Shown: positions 7,996 to 18,209 of the stretch, piece after piece
How the letters are laid out: each line of letters starts with the position of its first letter
Numbering within the stretch: position 1 is the first letter of the stretch
Source of the DNA: Rhodococcus ruber NBRC 15591
Lineage (GTDB): Bacteria > Actinomycetota > Actinomycetes > Mycobacteriales > Mycobacteriaceae
Direction: 5' to 3'
NCBI RefSeq assembly: GCF_001894945.1
Contig: NZ_BCXE01000033.1
Location: 154,435-218,434 of the forward strand
DNA: 64,000 bases
Notes under the pieces: generated by a model
Seen by the model: only the letters and a program-made list of their open reading frames with translations
The model's database searches: none
Told to the model about the DNA's origin: nothing
Program-made: the position numbers and the translations under genes

Positions 7996-8844
7996 TCACG
8001 CCGGCGGGCCGGCGCACCCGCAATCCGGGTGTCGGTACCAGCGCCGCGACGCGAGCCGGTGACTGCGCAGGTCCACCTCGAGGGTCCGGTCCAGTGTCGC
8101 GGGCGCCACGGTCGTGAGAATCGCGTCGAGCTCGGCGAGGGCGAGAGCCGCGGTCGCCAGCACCACGGGGGGCTCCGCACAGCCGACGCGGTCGCACAGT
8201 TGAGCCGCGAGCTGCGGCCAGTGCGGGTCGAGGTCGGTGCGGGTGAGATCCGCGCAGCGCAGACAGCTCGTGCGCCCCGGGACGACGAACGGCCCGACGA
8301 TGCCACGGCCGTCGCGCAGCAGCACGGTCAGGTGCGGCACGCGGTGCCGCATCAGCTCCCGGACGAGCCGGGGATCGGGGACCAGTGCGTCGGCGAGCAG
8401 CACGCACTGCACGTCCCATCGAGCGACGTCACTGTCGCCGGTGTAGGCGGCGGACCGGCTCAGCCGGGTGCCCGAGACCGTCAGTTGGGTGACCAGCGTA
8501 TCCGCGAGGGGCCCGCGCCCGTGCACCCGCACCCGGGGAGCCACCGGTACGGTCCCGCCCGGGTCCCGGACCGCGCCGACGGTGGTCAACTCGTCGAGCA
8601 GGACGGTGACGGCATCGTCCGCCAGCCCGGCCTGCGCCGTGCGGGCCAGAATCTCCGCGCGCGACGAACGCCCGTCGAGCAGGCTCAGCACCGTCGACAG
8701 GGCGAATGCGTCGAGCCCTGCGCCGGGGGAGAGGACGGCGGCGGTATCGGGACCCCACCCGAGTTGGACCGAGCCGTCCGGGCGACGGAGCACTTCGAGG
8801 GCAGGATCGAGCGCAGGTCCGGGCTGGTGCATGGCCGTGGTCAT
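7996..8844 (-). CDS. ThiF/cyclodehydratase-like protein (TOMM leader-binding family), orphan
   Basis: This 282-residue protein resembles the E1-like 'cyclodehydratase domain' family that binds precursor-peptide leaders in thiazole/oxazole peptide pathways. Supporting features are an N-terminal winged-helix-like region (about 20-100), a Rossmann-like segment starting RVRVHGRGPLADTL (about 113), and cysteine pairs CLRC (about 191) and CGC near the C-terminus that could bind zinc. No YcaO partner or precursor peptide is visible nearby, so a peptide-modification role is inference. The chosen start is MTTAMHQ. It belongs to the conserved Rv3193c-Rv3197 block and corresponds in position to Rv3196. 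Confidence 0.7.
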   Translation of the reverse strand: MTTAMHQPGPALDPALEVLRRPDGSVQLGWGPDTAAVLSPGAGLDAFALSTVLSLLDGRSSRAEILARTAQAGLADDAVTVLLDELTTVGAVRDPGGTVPVAPRVRVHGRGPLADTLVTQLTVSGTRLSRSAAYTGDSDVARWDVQCVLLADALVPDPRLVRELMRHRVPHLTVLLRDGRGIVGPFVVPGRTSCLRCADLTRTDLDPHWPQLAAQLCDRVGCAEPPVVLATAALALAELDAILTTVAPATLDRTLEVDLRSHRLASRRWYRHPDCGCAGPPA

Positions 8845-8937
8845 GCCCGCCAGTCTGCGGCACCCCGGGCCGCGCCCGGGTGCCCGAGGCCGGTTGTCCA
8901 CAGGGGGAAACCGCGATCTACCAGCGTCGAAGCGCGC

Positions 8938-10434
8938 TCAGGCGGATTCGTCGGGATCGGTGGACTCGCCGGAGTCGCCCTTCTCCCGCTCGGCACGCTC
9001 GCGTGCCTCGGTCTCGCGCAGCTGTGCGATCGGATCGTCGAACGTGGTCGTTTCGCCGCCGAGGATCCGATCGAGGAAAGCGGCCGGGTTGTCCAGGTCC
9101 GACGAGTCCGGCAGCAGGTCCGGATGGGCCCACACCTTGTCCCGTGCCTCCGTCCCGGCATCGGCGGTGAGGCGGCGCCACAGGACGGCGGCCTCGCGCA
9201 GTTTCCGCGGCCGCAGCTCGAGACCGACGAGTGTGGCGAAGGTCTGCTCCGCGGGCCCACCGCTCGCACGGCGACGGCGCAGCGTCTCGCTCAACGCGGC
9301 CACCCCCGGCAACCGGTCGCCGAGGGCATCGGCGACCACGGTCTCCACCCAGCCCTCGACCAGGGCGAGCAACGTCTCGAGGCGCTCGAGGGCCTGCTTC
9401 TGCTCGGGAGTGGTCTGCGGCTCGAACGCCGCGCCCTTGAGCAGTTCCTCGATCTTCGACGGGTCCGTCAGCGCCGCGGGGTCGATGCCCTGCGCGAGGT
9501 CCTCGATCGCGGAGAAGTCCATCCGGATGCCGCGCGCGTAGTCCTCGACGGTGGACAGCAGGCGTGATCGCAGCCACGGCACGTGGCTGTAGAGCCGCTG
9601 GTGTGCCGCCTCACGCGCGGCCAGGAAGACGAGAACCTCCTGCGCCGGCTGCTCGAGCCCCTCACCGAAGGCATCGATCGCGGCGGGCATCAGCGCGGCG
9701 GTGCCCTCGGGCCCGAGGGGAAGACCGATGTCGGTCGAGGCCAGGACCTCCTTGGCCAGCTGTCCGAGGGCCTGGCCGAGCTGGGAGCCGAACGCCAGGC
9801 CACCCATCTGGGAGAACATCCCGAGCATCGGCCCGGCCATCGCCCGGGCCTCCTCCGGCAGGCCCTGGACCCACATGCCGTTGACCTGCTCGGCCACGGG
9901 ATCGCACAGGCGCTTCCACGTTCCGAGCGTGTTGTCGAGCCAGTCCACGGGCGTCCACGCGACGGTGCGGGTCGCGCCGGCGGGCAACGTCGTCGCGCCG
10001 TCGAGCCACAGCTCTGCCAAGTGCGCGGCGTCGCGGACGGCGTCCGCAGACCCGGACGAGACGGGGGTCACGGAGCCGATCTGCTGGCGGGCGAGCTTGG
10101 CGGCCACCTCGTAGTTGACGGGTCCCGAACCACCGGACCCCATCGCGCTGCCCATGCCGCTGAGCATCTGCCCGAACTGCGTCAGCATCTGCCCGAGCGC
10201 CGCCGGGTCGAAGCCCTGCGCTCCGAACGGGTTGTCGCCACCGGCCCCGAACGGGGCACCGCCTGCGCCGGGCGCACCGAAACCGAAGGGAAAACCGCCG
10301 GGAGTGCCGCCCTGGGACCCGCCCCCTGCCGAGCCGGCACCCTCGGCACCGGATCCCTCGGCGCCGGAACCGGAATCCTTCCTGCGGTCCGGGTCGTCGT
10401 CGGGATTCGAGAATCCGAAAGGCGTGTCGCTCAT
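8938..10434 (-). CDS. DUF2342 zinc-metallopeptidase-like protein
   Basis: This 498-residue protein has a Gly/Ser/Ala-rich disordered N-terminus (about 1-95). The folded domain that follows resembles the 'zinc-dependent metalloprotease / F420-associated' DUF2342 family, including REAAHQRLYSHVPWLR (about 287-302) in the helix where the zinc ligands are expected. The charged C-terminal tail (EARERAEREKGDSGEST) is probably flexible. Proteolytic activity has not been read from the sequence, because a classical HEXXH is not present. It is divergent from the PDZ-S16 protease with an 88-bp gap; the position corresponds to Rv3195. Confidence 0.75.
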   Translation of the reverse strand: MSDTPFGFSNPDDDPDRRKDSGSGAEGSGAEGAGSAGGGSQGGTPGGFPFGFGAPGAGGAPFGAGGDNPFGAQGFDPAALGQMLTQFGQMLSGMGSAMGSGGSGPVNYEVAAKLARQQIGSVTPVSSGSADAVRDAAHLAELWLDGATTLPAGATRTVAWTPVDWLDNTLGTWKRLCDPVAEQVNGMWVQGLPEEARAMAGPMLGMFSQMGGLAFGSQLGQALGQLAKEVLASTDIGLPLGPEGTAALMPAAIDAFGEGLEQPAQEVLVFLAAREAAHQRLYSHVPWLRSRLLSTVEDYARGIRMDFSAIEDLAQGIDPAALTDPSKIEELLKGAAFEPQTTPEQKQALERLETLLALVEGWVETVVADALGDRLPGVAALSETLRRRRASGGPAEQTFATLVGLELRPRKLREAAVLWRRLTADAGTEARDKVWAHPDLLPDSSDLDNPAAFLDRILGGETTTFDDPIAQLRETEARERAEREKGDSGESTDPDESA

Positions 10435-10522
10435 GTCGTCAACGGTACAAGGCCCACCGCGCAGCGGTGGCCCCCGCGATCACGCTGACCGCGAACACCG
10501 CCGCTCCGGATACCCTGGCCGG

Positions 10523-11548
10523 GTGAATCGACGGCTCGTGACGATCCTGGCGGTGCTGTTCCCCGCGCTGCTGCTGGTGACGGTGGCGCTGAATGTGAAG
10601 GTGCCCTACGTGGCGCTCGGCCCCGGCCCGACGTTCGACACCCTCGGCGAGGTCGACGGCAAGGCGGTCGTCGCCATCGAGGGCACCGACACCGACCCGA
10701 CCACCGGCGAGCTCGTGATGACCACGGTCGGTGTCAGTGACCGCCTGACCGTGGCGCAGGCCCTCGCGGCGTGGCTCGGCAGCCGGTACGGGATCGCCCC
10801 GCGCGAACAGATCTACCCACCCACCGCGACCCGGGAGCAGGTCAAGGAGGCGGACGCCGCCCAGTTCGAGCAGTCCGAACGCAGCGCAGAACTCGCCGCC
10901 CTGCATCATCTCGATCTGCCCGTCGTCCTGCGCGTCGCCCGAGTCGGCGAGTCCGGGCCGTCCGCCGGGGTGCTGCGCGAGGGCGACCGGCTCGTCAGCG
11001 TCGCGGGGGAGCCGGTGACCACCGCCGGCAGCGTGCAGCGCGCCGTCGCCGCCGTCGCCCCCGATACGCCGGTCGACATCGGGATCGTGCGGGACGGTGT
11101 CGAGCAGACCGTCGCGGTGACCGTGGGCGCCCGCCCCGACGATCCGGAGAAGGGTTTCCTCGGCATCAGCCCCGAGGAGGTGCCGGACGTGCCGTTCGAC
11201 GTGACGTTCAACCTCGCCGACGTCGGCGGGCCGTCGGCAGGGCTGATCTTCAGCCTTGCGGTGGTCGACAAGCTCAGCCCCGGCGAGCTCAGCGGCGGCG
11301 CGGTCGTCGCGGGGACCGGGACCATCGATTCCGACGGGGCCGTCGGCCCGATCGGCGGCATCACCCACAAGCTCGTCGCGGCGTCGGAGGACGGCGCGAC
11401 GGTGTTCCTCGTGCCCGCCGACAACTGCGCCGAGGCACGCAGCGCTGCTCCCGACGGCATGCGGCTGGTCGAGGTCGAGACCCTCGAGGGCGCGATCGGT
11501 GCGCTCGGCTCGCTCGCCGGCGGGGGCGACGCGCCGAGCTGCGGGTAG
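10523..11548 (+). CDS. Membrane-anchored PDZ-Lon (S16) protease
   Basis: This 341-residue protein begins at GTG (VNRRLVTILAVL) with one N-terminal membrane helix (about 5-25). A PDZ domain follows (about 140-210), then a Lon-type S16 protease domain. The catalytic serine lies in GGPSAGL and the paired lysine in ITHKLVAA, giving a Ser-Lys dyad. There is no AAA+ domain, so it would act without its own ATPase on substrates exposed outside the membrane. It faces the PPA1309 gene end-to-end with a 14-bp gap. The position matches Rv3194c. Confidence 0.88.
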   Translation: MNRRLVTILAVLFPALLLVTVALNVKVPYVALGPGPTFDTLGEVDGKAVVAIEGTDTDPTTGELVMTTVGVSDRLTVAQALAAWLGSRYGIAPREQIYPPTATREQVKEADAAQFEQSERSAELAALHHLDLPVVLRVARVGESGPSAGVLREGDRLVSVAGEPVTTAGSVQRAVAAVAPDTPVDIGIVRDGVEQTVAVTVGARPDDPEKGFLGISPEEVPDVPFDVTFNLADVGGPSAGLIFSLAVVDKLSPGELSGGAVVAGTGTIDSDGAVGPIGGITHKLVAASEDGATVFLVPADNCAEARSAAPDGMRLVEVETLEGAIGALGSLAGGGDAPSCG

Positions 11549-11562
11549 ACGCGGGACCGGCG

Positions 11563-12168
11563 CTAGTCGTCGCCCGGTTCGAGGGTCGCGTACAGCGCCG
11601 CCACCACGTTGGGGGCGAGGTTGTCGTAGGTTCGCAGCTCGATCCCGGCGAACGGGTCGTCTTCGTCGGTGGGCCGCAACTGCAGCAGCGACAGCGATGG
11701 GCCGTCCCGCAGCACCGCCGCGATCAGTCGCGCATCCCGCCGCTCCGGATGGCCGTGCGCCGCGACGCGGGCGGCCTCGTCGGCGGCGTGGGGATCCGCC
11801 AGCAGCGGGACCAGCGCGTCGTCCAGATCCGACTCCGCGCTCGGCGGCAGCACCACGATCTCCTGCACCAGGGCGCAGCCGGCGACCGATTCGGGCCAGC
11901 TGGTGGTGGCGAGGAACTCGTCGAGGGCGGGGCTGCCGCCCTCGACGTCGTCCGGGAAGGCGTCCTGCTCCACCGGGGTGTACTCGTGGCCCGCGTCGAG
12001 CTGGTCGAGCAGCGTCGGTTCCGACGCCGCCAGCAGGGCCGTCGGCACCAGCGCGAACATCTGGGGTGGCTGCCCCCAGCCACCGGCGTCGACGAAGTCG
12101 ACGATCTCACCGACGCACCGGCGCAGGGCGTCTTCGGACGGGACGGGATAACTGTCGCTCACGGACAT
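11563..12168 (-). CDS. PPA1309-family conserved protein
   Basis: This 201-residue acidic protein has no signal peptide or membrane segment. It resembles the actinobacterial PPA1309 family, of unknown function, including ALVPTALLAASEP, SWPESVAGCALVQE and LRPTDEDDPFAGIELR. The start MSVSDSYPVP is preceded by AAGGAT. It is divergent from the large UPF0182 gene (156-bp gap) and convergent with the S16 protease, so it sits inside the conserved membrane-proteostasis-like block. No catalytic residues are recognisable. Confidence 0.75.
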   Translation of the reverse strand: MSVSDSYPVPSEDALRRCVGEIVDFVDAGGWGQPPQMFALVPTALLAASEPTLLDQLDAGHEYTPVEQDAFPDDVEGGSPALDEFLATTSWPESVAGCALVQEIVVLPPSAESDLDDALVPLLADPHAADEAARVAAHGHPERRDARLIAAVLRDGPSLSLLQLRPTDEDDPFAGIELRTYDNLAPNVVAALYATLEPGDD

Positions 12169-12324
12169 ATCCTTGCACCGTCGCCAGGTCTCGTCGCCGC
12201 CGCGGCGTGGTGGCCGCCTCATTCCGTAGAGTGGGGCGAAACGGTCACCGCGAGTGCCGTGGGTGACAGTCGAGGTGAACAGCTGCGGCGCATCCGCGTC
12301 GCCGGAGAATTGGGAGTGTGGCAC

Positions 12325-15321
12325 GTGGGCATGAGGCCCCCCACCGGAGTACCTTCGCTGTCGAAACGCAGCAAGATTCTGCTGAGCCTGGCCGTGGTGG
12401 CCGCGGTGCTGCTGCTGGTCGGTCCCCGACTGGTGGACGCCTACACCAACTGGCTGTGGTTCGGTGAGGTCGACTTCCGTGACGTGTATGTGAAGGTGCT
12501 GCTGACCCGGATCGTCCTGTTCGTCGTCGTGGGCCTGTTCGTGGGCGCCGTGGTGTGGCTCGCCATGCTCCTGGCGTACCGATCGCGCCCCGTGTTCGTG
12601 CCCGCATCCGGGCCCAACGACCCCATCTCGCGGTACCGCACCACGGTGATGTCCCGGCTGCGCACCTTCGGCCTCGGCATCCCGATCGTGCTCGGGCTGC
12701 TGTCCGGCCTGATCGCGCAGGCGAGCTGGGTGACCGTGCAGATGTTCTTCAACGGCGGCTCGTTCGGCACCACGGACCCGCAGTTCGGGCTGGACGTCGG
12801 CTTCTACGCCTTCGACCTGCCCTTCTACCGCTTCCTGCTGAACTGGATGTTCGTGGCCGTCATCCTGGCGCTCTTCGCCAGTCTGGTCACCCACTACATC
12901 TTCGGCGGCATCCGGCTCGCCGGCCGCGGTGGCAGCCTCACCCGCGCCGCCCGCATCCAGCTGGCCGTACTGGCCGGCATCTTCGTCGCGTTCAAGGCGG
13001 TCGCGTACTGGCTCGACCGGTACGCACTGCTGTGGAGCGGGCGCAAGGAGCCCACGTTCACCGGCGCGGGATTCACCGACATCAACGCCGTGCTGCCCGC
13101 CAAGCTGATCCTGATGGCGATCGCCGTCATCTGCGCGGTGGCGTTCTTCGCGGCGATCGTGCTGCGCGACCTGCGTATCCCGGCGATGGCGACCGCGCTG
13201 CTGGTGCTCTCGTCGATCCTCGTCGGGGCCGTGTGGCCGCTGGTGGTCGAGCAGTTCTCCGTCCGGCCGAACGCCGCCGTCAAGGAGGCCGAGTACATCG
13301 AGCGCAACATCGCGGCGACCCGTCAGGCCTACGGCATCACGGACGAGACCGTGGAGTACCAGGACTACCCCGGCGTGGGCAGCACGTCGCCGCGCAACGT
13401 GCCGGCGGACGTGACGACGATCGCCAACACCCGTCTGCTCGACCCCAACGTGCTGCCGCGCACCTTCACCCAGCAGCAGCAGCTGAAGAACTTCTACGGG
13501 TTCCCGCCGTCGCTGGACATCGACCGGTACGAGATCGACGGGCAGCGCGAGGACTACATCGTCGCCGCCCGCGAACTGTCGCCGTCGAGCCTGACGGGCA
13601 ACCAGACCGACTGGATCAACAGGCACACGGTGTACACCCACGGCAACGGCCTGGTCGCCGCCCCCGCCAACCGGGTGAACGCCGCCGCGAGCGAGTCCGC
13701 GGAGGAGGCCGCCAACAGCAACAGCGGCTACCCGGTGTACATGGTCAGCGACATCGCGTCGCTCGAGTCCGGCAACCAGGTGATCCCGGTCGAGCAGCCG
13801 CGGATCTACTTCGGTGAGGTCATCGCGCAGGAGGAGCCCGACTACGCGATCGTCGGTGCCGCCGAGGGCGAGGCCCCGCGGGAGTACGACACCGACACCG
13901 CGCAGTACACCTACACCGGCTCGGGTGGCGTGTCGATCGGCAACTGGTTCAACCGCCTCGCGTTCGCCTCGAAGTACGCCGAACGCAACATCCTCTTCTC
14001 GAGTGCGATCGGCAGCGAGTCGAAGCTGCTGTTCAACCGCGATCCGCGGGACCGGGTGACGAAGGTCGCGCCGTGGCTCACCGCCGACGGCGACGCATAT
14101 CCCGCGGCGGTCGACGGCCGCATCGTGTGGGTCGTCGACGCCTACACCACGCTCGACAACTACCCGTACGCGCAGCGCAGTTCCCTCGAAGGTCTCGTCG
14201 AGGACAGCGTCGACCAGAACACCGGCCGGCTGCTGCCCCGCAAGGAGGTCTCCTACATCCGGAACTCGGTGAAGGCGACAGTCGATGCGTACGACGGCAC
14301 CGTGACCCTCTACCAGGTCGACGACCAGGACCCGGTCCTGAAGGCGTGGATGGGTGTCTTCCCCGATGCGGTGACCCCGCAGGACCAGATCTCCGACGAG
14401 CTCCGCTCGCACTTCCGGTACCCGGAGGACCTGTTCAAGGTGCAGCGCGAGATGCTCGCGAAGTACCACGTCGACGACCCGCGCGAGTTCTTCACCAACA
14501 ACGCGTTCTGGTCGGTGCCGAGCGACCCGACGGTCGAGACGACGGCCAATCAGCCGCCCTACTACGTGCTGATCGGTGACGAGGAGACGGCCCGCCCGTC
14601 GTTCCGGCTCACCTCTGCGATGGTGGGCTTCAACCGGCAGTTCCTGTCCGCGTACATCTCGGTGAACTCGGACCCCGACAACTACGGCAAGTTCACGATC
14701 CTCCGATTGCCGACCGACACCCAGACCTTCGGTCCCGCACAGACGCAGAACGCGATGATCTCCGACACGCGCGTCGCGTCGGAGCGCACTCTGCTCGAGC
14801 GGTCCAACCGGATCCAGTACGGCAATCTGCTGACGCTGCCGATCGCCGAGGGCGGCATCCTGTACGTCCAGCCGATGTACACGGAACGCAACTCGGCGAG
14901 CGGAAACACCTCCACCTTCCCGCAGCTGTCCCGGGTGATCGTCAGCTATCGCGAGCCCGGGCCCGCCGGTGGTGTGCGGATCGGCTATGCCCCCACCCTC
15001 GCCGCGGCACTGGACCAGGTCTTCGGTGGCGGCGTCGGCAGTGCGGCCACCGCACCGGGTGGCGAGTCGACACCCCCGGCACCGGTTGAGGGGGCAGAGG
15101 GGACACCGCAGGACGGCCAGGCGGCGGCACCGGCGCCCGCTCCGGCGCCGAACCCCGCGCCCGCTCCGGCGCCGGCGGATCGGACGGCGGCAGTCGCCGA
15201 ACTCGACGCGGCGCTCGCCGAGCTCAGCGCGGCGCAGAGCACCGGCGACTTCGCAGCGTACGGTCGGGCGCTCGAACGAGTGCAGGCGGCCGTGGAGGCG
15301 TACCAGTCCACCGGCGGCTGA
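12325..15321 (+). CDS. UPF0182 (COG1615) large membrane protein
   Basis: This 998-residue protein has an N-terminal membrane portion of about seven helices (from KRSKILLSLAVVAAVL at about 14 to roughly residue 315), including the characteristic YTNWLWFGEVDF loop. A large extracytoplasmic domain follows (about 320-900), with conserved stretches such as QQQQLKNFYGFPPSLDIDRY. The last 100 residues are a Pro/Ala linker (APAPAPNPAPAPAP) and a helical tail. I chose GTG 12325 (VGMRPPTG) because the homologue begins MGMRP; ATG 12331 is an alternative. The function is unknown. Position matches Rv3193c. Confidence 0.9.
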   Translation: MGMRPPTGVPSLSKRSKILLSLAVVAAVLLLVGPRLVDAYTNWLWFGEVDFRDVYVKVLLTRIVLFVVVGLFVGAVVWLAMLLAYRSRPVFVPASGPNDPISRYRTTVMSRLRTFGLGIPIVLGLLSGLIAQASWVTVQMFFNGGSFGTTDPQFGLDVGFYAFDLPFYRFLLNWMFVAVILALFASLVTHYIFGGIRLAGRGGSLTRAARIQLAVLAGIFVAFKAVAYWLDRYALLWSGRKEPTFTGAGFTDINAVLPAKLILMAIAVICAVAFFAAIVLRDLRIPAMATALLVLSSILVGAVWPLVVEQFSVRPNAAVKEAEYIERNIAATRQAYGITDETVEYQDYPGVGSTSPRNVPADVTTIANTRLLDPNVLPRTFTQQQQLKNFYGFPPSLDIDRYEIDGQREDYIVAARELSPSSLTGNQTDWINRHTVYTHGNGLVAAPANRVNAAASESAEEAANSNSGYPVYMVSDIASLESGNQVIPVEQPRIYFGEVIAQEEPDYAIVGAAEGEAPREYDTDTAQYTYTGSGGVSIGNWFNRLAFASKYAERNILFSSAIGSESKLLFNRDPRDRVTKVAPWLTADGDAYPAAVDGRIVWVVDAYTTLDNYPYAQRSSLEGLVEDSVDQNTGRLLPRKEVSYIRNSVKATVDAYDGTVTLYQVDDQDPVLKAWMGVFPDAVTPQDQISDELRSHFRYPEDLFKVQREMLAKYHVDDPREFFTNNAFWSVPSDPTVETTANQPPYYVLIGDEETARPSFRLTSAMVGFNRQFLSAYISVNSDPDNYGKFTILRLPTDTQTFGPAQTQNAMISDTRVASERTLLERSNRIQYGNLLTLPIAEGGILYVQPMYTERNSASGNTSTFPQLSRVIVSYREPGPAGGVRIGYAPTLAAALDQVFGGGVGSAATAPGGESTPPAPVEGAEGTPQDGQAAAPAPAPAPNPAPAPAPADRTAAVAELDAALAELSAAQSTGDFAAYGRALERVQAAVEAYQSTGG

Positions 15322-15341
15322 TCTCCTGCCGCGACCGAAGC

Positions 15342-15372
15342 GGGGCCCCGCGCACATCGTGCGCGGGGCCCC
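15342..15372. terminator. Bidirectional terminator hairpin
   Basis: A perfect 14-bp GC stem (15342-15355 with 15359-15372, arms GGGGCCCCGCGCAC) has a 3-nt loop. It lies between the convergent UPF0182 and rpf genes and can serve both. There is no strong T-tract on either side. Confidence 0.7.
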
Positions 15373-15389
15373 GTCGTTCGGGGGACGAA

Positions 15390-16386
<997 letters not shown>

Positions 16387-16463
16387 CGCGGGGTGGAGCA
16401 GCTCGGTAGCTCGCTGGGCTCATAACCCAGAGGTCGCAGGTTCAAATCCTGTCCCCGCTACCA
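16387..16463 (+). tRNA. Initiator tRNA-fMet (CAT)
   Basis: This 77-nt gene has CCA encoded. The acceptor arms are CGCGGGG and CCCCGCT, so position 1:72 is a C/T mismatch, a hallmark of bacterial initiator tRNA. The anticodon stem has three GC pairs (GGG/CCC) around the CTCATAA loop, the second initiator hallmark. The anticodon is CAT. It stands alone with its own promoter and terminator. Confidence 0.95.
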
Positions 16464-16467
16464 CGCC

Positions 16468-16506
16468 GAAGGGCCCGGCACCGGTTCATCCGGTGCCGGG
16501 CCCTTC
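16468..16506 (+). terminator. Terminator after tRNA-fMet
   Basis: A perfect 17-bp stem (16468-16484 with 16490-16506, beginning GAAGGGCCCGG) has loop TTCAT. It can also terminate the convergent fadD transcript ending at 16516. Confidence 0.8.
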
Positions 16507-16515
16507 CGCATGAGA

Positions 16516-18159
16516 TCAGGGCTTCATGTCGACGAGTACGCGTCGCAGCAGCTTCCCCGTCGCATTGCGCGGCAGTTCGTCGAGGAAGACGACGTCACGC
16601 GGGACCTTGTAACGCGCCAGGTTCGCCTTGACGTACTCTTTGATCTCCTCGGCGTCGCGCGCGGAGCCCTCGGCCGGCACCACGAAGGCGCGCAGCCGGT
16701 GACCGAAGTCCGGATCCTCCACCCCGACCACCGCGGCGTCGAACACGTCGTCCCTTTCGACGAGAAGGTTCTCCACCTCCAGCGGGTACACGTTCTCGCC
16801 ACCGGAGACGATCATGTCGTCGTCCCGGCCGTCGACGAACAGCAGTCCCTCCTCGTCGAAGTGCCCGACGTCGCCCGTCGAGAGCAGTCCGTTGATGCGC
16901 TCCTTGTCCCGGCCGTCCGTGTAACCGTCGAAGCTCAGCCCGCTCGCGACGAAGATCCGGCCCACCTTGCCGGGCTCGGTGATGCGGTTGCCTTCCTCGT
17001 CGTACAGCTCCACCCGGCACGTCACCGGGGGCCGTCCGGCCGTGCCCGGTGCCCGGCGGATGTCCTCGGGCGTGGCGACGGTGGCCACCGCGCATTCGGT
17101 CGACCCGTACAGGTTGTGCAGGACGTCGCCGAAGTACTCGCGGGTGCGCCGGCACACGTCCGGCGACAGCGCCGAGCCGGCGGAGAAGATGATCTGCAGG
17201 CTCGACGTGTCGAACCGGCCGATCGCCTCGCCCCCGAGGTCCAGGATCCGCTGCAGCATCGTCGGCACGACGACGAGCACGTTCGCCCGGTGCCGTTCGA
17301 TCAGGCGAACCGTCTCGAGCGGGTCGAACCGCCGCTCCATCACCACGGTCTGACCCAGCGCCAGCGCGAGTCCGAACTGTGAGATGCCGGTCCCGTGGAA
17401 CGCCGGCGCCGCCATCAGCATCGTCTGTCCCGGCCGTAGCGGTACCCGGTCCAGGAACTGCGCCGAGGCGAGCGGCGACGTGCGCTCGCGCGGGGCACCC
17501 TTGGGCGTGCCGGTCGTGCCGCTGGTGAGCAGCACGAAACCACCGAGTGTGCTCGGCGCGGGAACGGCGGACCGATCGAACTGTGCGAGCACGGACTCGA
17601 TGCCGGGTGGTCCCGGCTCCTCACCCTCGGGCCACGAGCTGTACGTCCGCACATCCGGCGGCAGGGCTGCGGCCACCGCCGCGAACTCGGCGTCGTAGAC
17701 GAACGTGCCGACACCTTCACGTTCCGCGACGTCCGCGAGCTGGCGCGGAGCGAACCCGGTATTCATCATGACCAGCTTCGCGCCGAGTTTGGCGGCCGCG
17801 AGCATGGTGAGAACGAGTCCACGGTGATTGCGGGCCATCAGGCCCATCACGTCCCCCGCCGCGACCCCGTCGGCCTGCAGCGCCCGTACGAGCGCATTCG
17901 ACTGTCCCTCGAGCTCCTCGTAGCTCAACCGGCCACGCTCGTCGACGAGGGCGACGGCGTCGTAGCCGCGCGCGGCGTGGGCATGCACCGGTCCGGCGAA
18001 CGGGCCGTAGCGGCTCACGGCGACGAGGGTGCCGATTCCGTGGTCGACCCGGGGGAAGTGCAGCAGGCCGGAGCGCGCGAGTACCCGCACGGCACCCAGT
18101 GTGTCGGTCACCTCCCCGACGGCCCCGGTGATCCTGTCCTTGATGTCCTGCCCGGGCAT
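16516..18159 (-). CDS. Fatty acyl-CoA/AMP ligase (FadD family)
   Basis: This 547-residue ANL-superfamily adenylating enzyme has all core motifs: LLTSGTTGTPKGA (A3, about 210), LYGSTECA (A5), STGDVGHFDEEG (A7), the GGENVYPLEVE hinge, and LPRNATGKLLRR with the catalytic lysine (A10) near the C-terminus. It should activate a carboxylic acid as acyl-AMP and transfer it to CoA. The substrate is uncertain; the N-terminus (IKDRITGAVGEV) resembles mycobacterial FadD12-like ligases. It is probably monocistronic. A 15-bp palindrome lies 54 bp before its start. Confidence 0.9.
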   Translation of the reverse strand: MPGQDIKDRITGAVGEVTDTLGAVRVLARSGLLHFPRVDHGIGTLVAVSRYGPFAGPVHAHAARGYDAVALVDERGRLSYEELEGQSNALVRALQADGVAAGDVMGLMARNHRGLVLTMLAAAKLGAKLVMMNTGFAPRQLADVAEREGVGTFVYDAEFAAVAAALPPDVRTYSSWPEGEEPGPPGIESVLAQFDRSAVPAPSTLGGFVLLTSGTTGTPKGAPRERTSPLASAQFLDRVPLRPGQTMLMAAPAFHGTGISQFGLALALGQTVVMERRFDPLETVRLIERHRANVLVVVPTMLQRILDLGGEAIGRFDTSSLQIIFSAGSALSPDVCRRTREYFGDVLHNLYGSTECAVATVATPEDIRRAPGTAGRPPVTCRVELYDEEGNRITEPGKVGRIFVASGLSFDGYTDGRDKERINGLLSTGDVGHFDEEGLLFVDGRDDDMIVSGGENVYPLEVENLLVERDDVFDAAVVGVEDPDFGHRLRAFVVPAEGSARDAEEIKEYVKANLARYKVPRDVVFLDELPRNATGKLLRRVLVDMKP

Positions 18160-18209
18160 GCTGTCCCCTTCGAGCTCGTGCCGGATTCGTCACCGCAACC
18201 CTAGTGGTG

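Noticed and set aside
18204..18209. GTG 18204 and 18207 as starts of the small ORF
   Set aside because: No ribosome site precedes them, and the codons overlap a palindrome; kept only as low-confidence alternatives.
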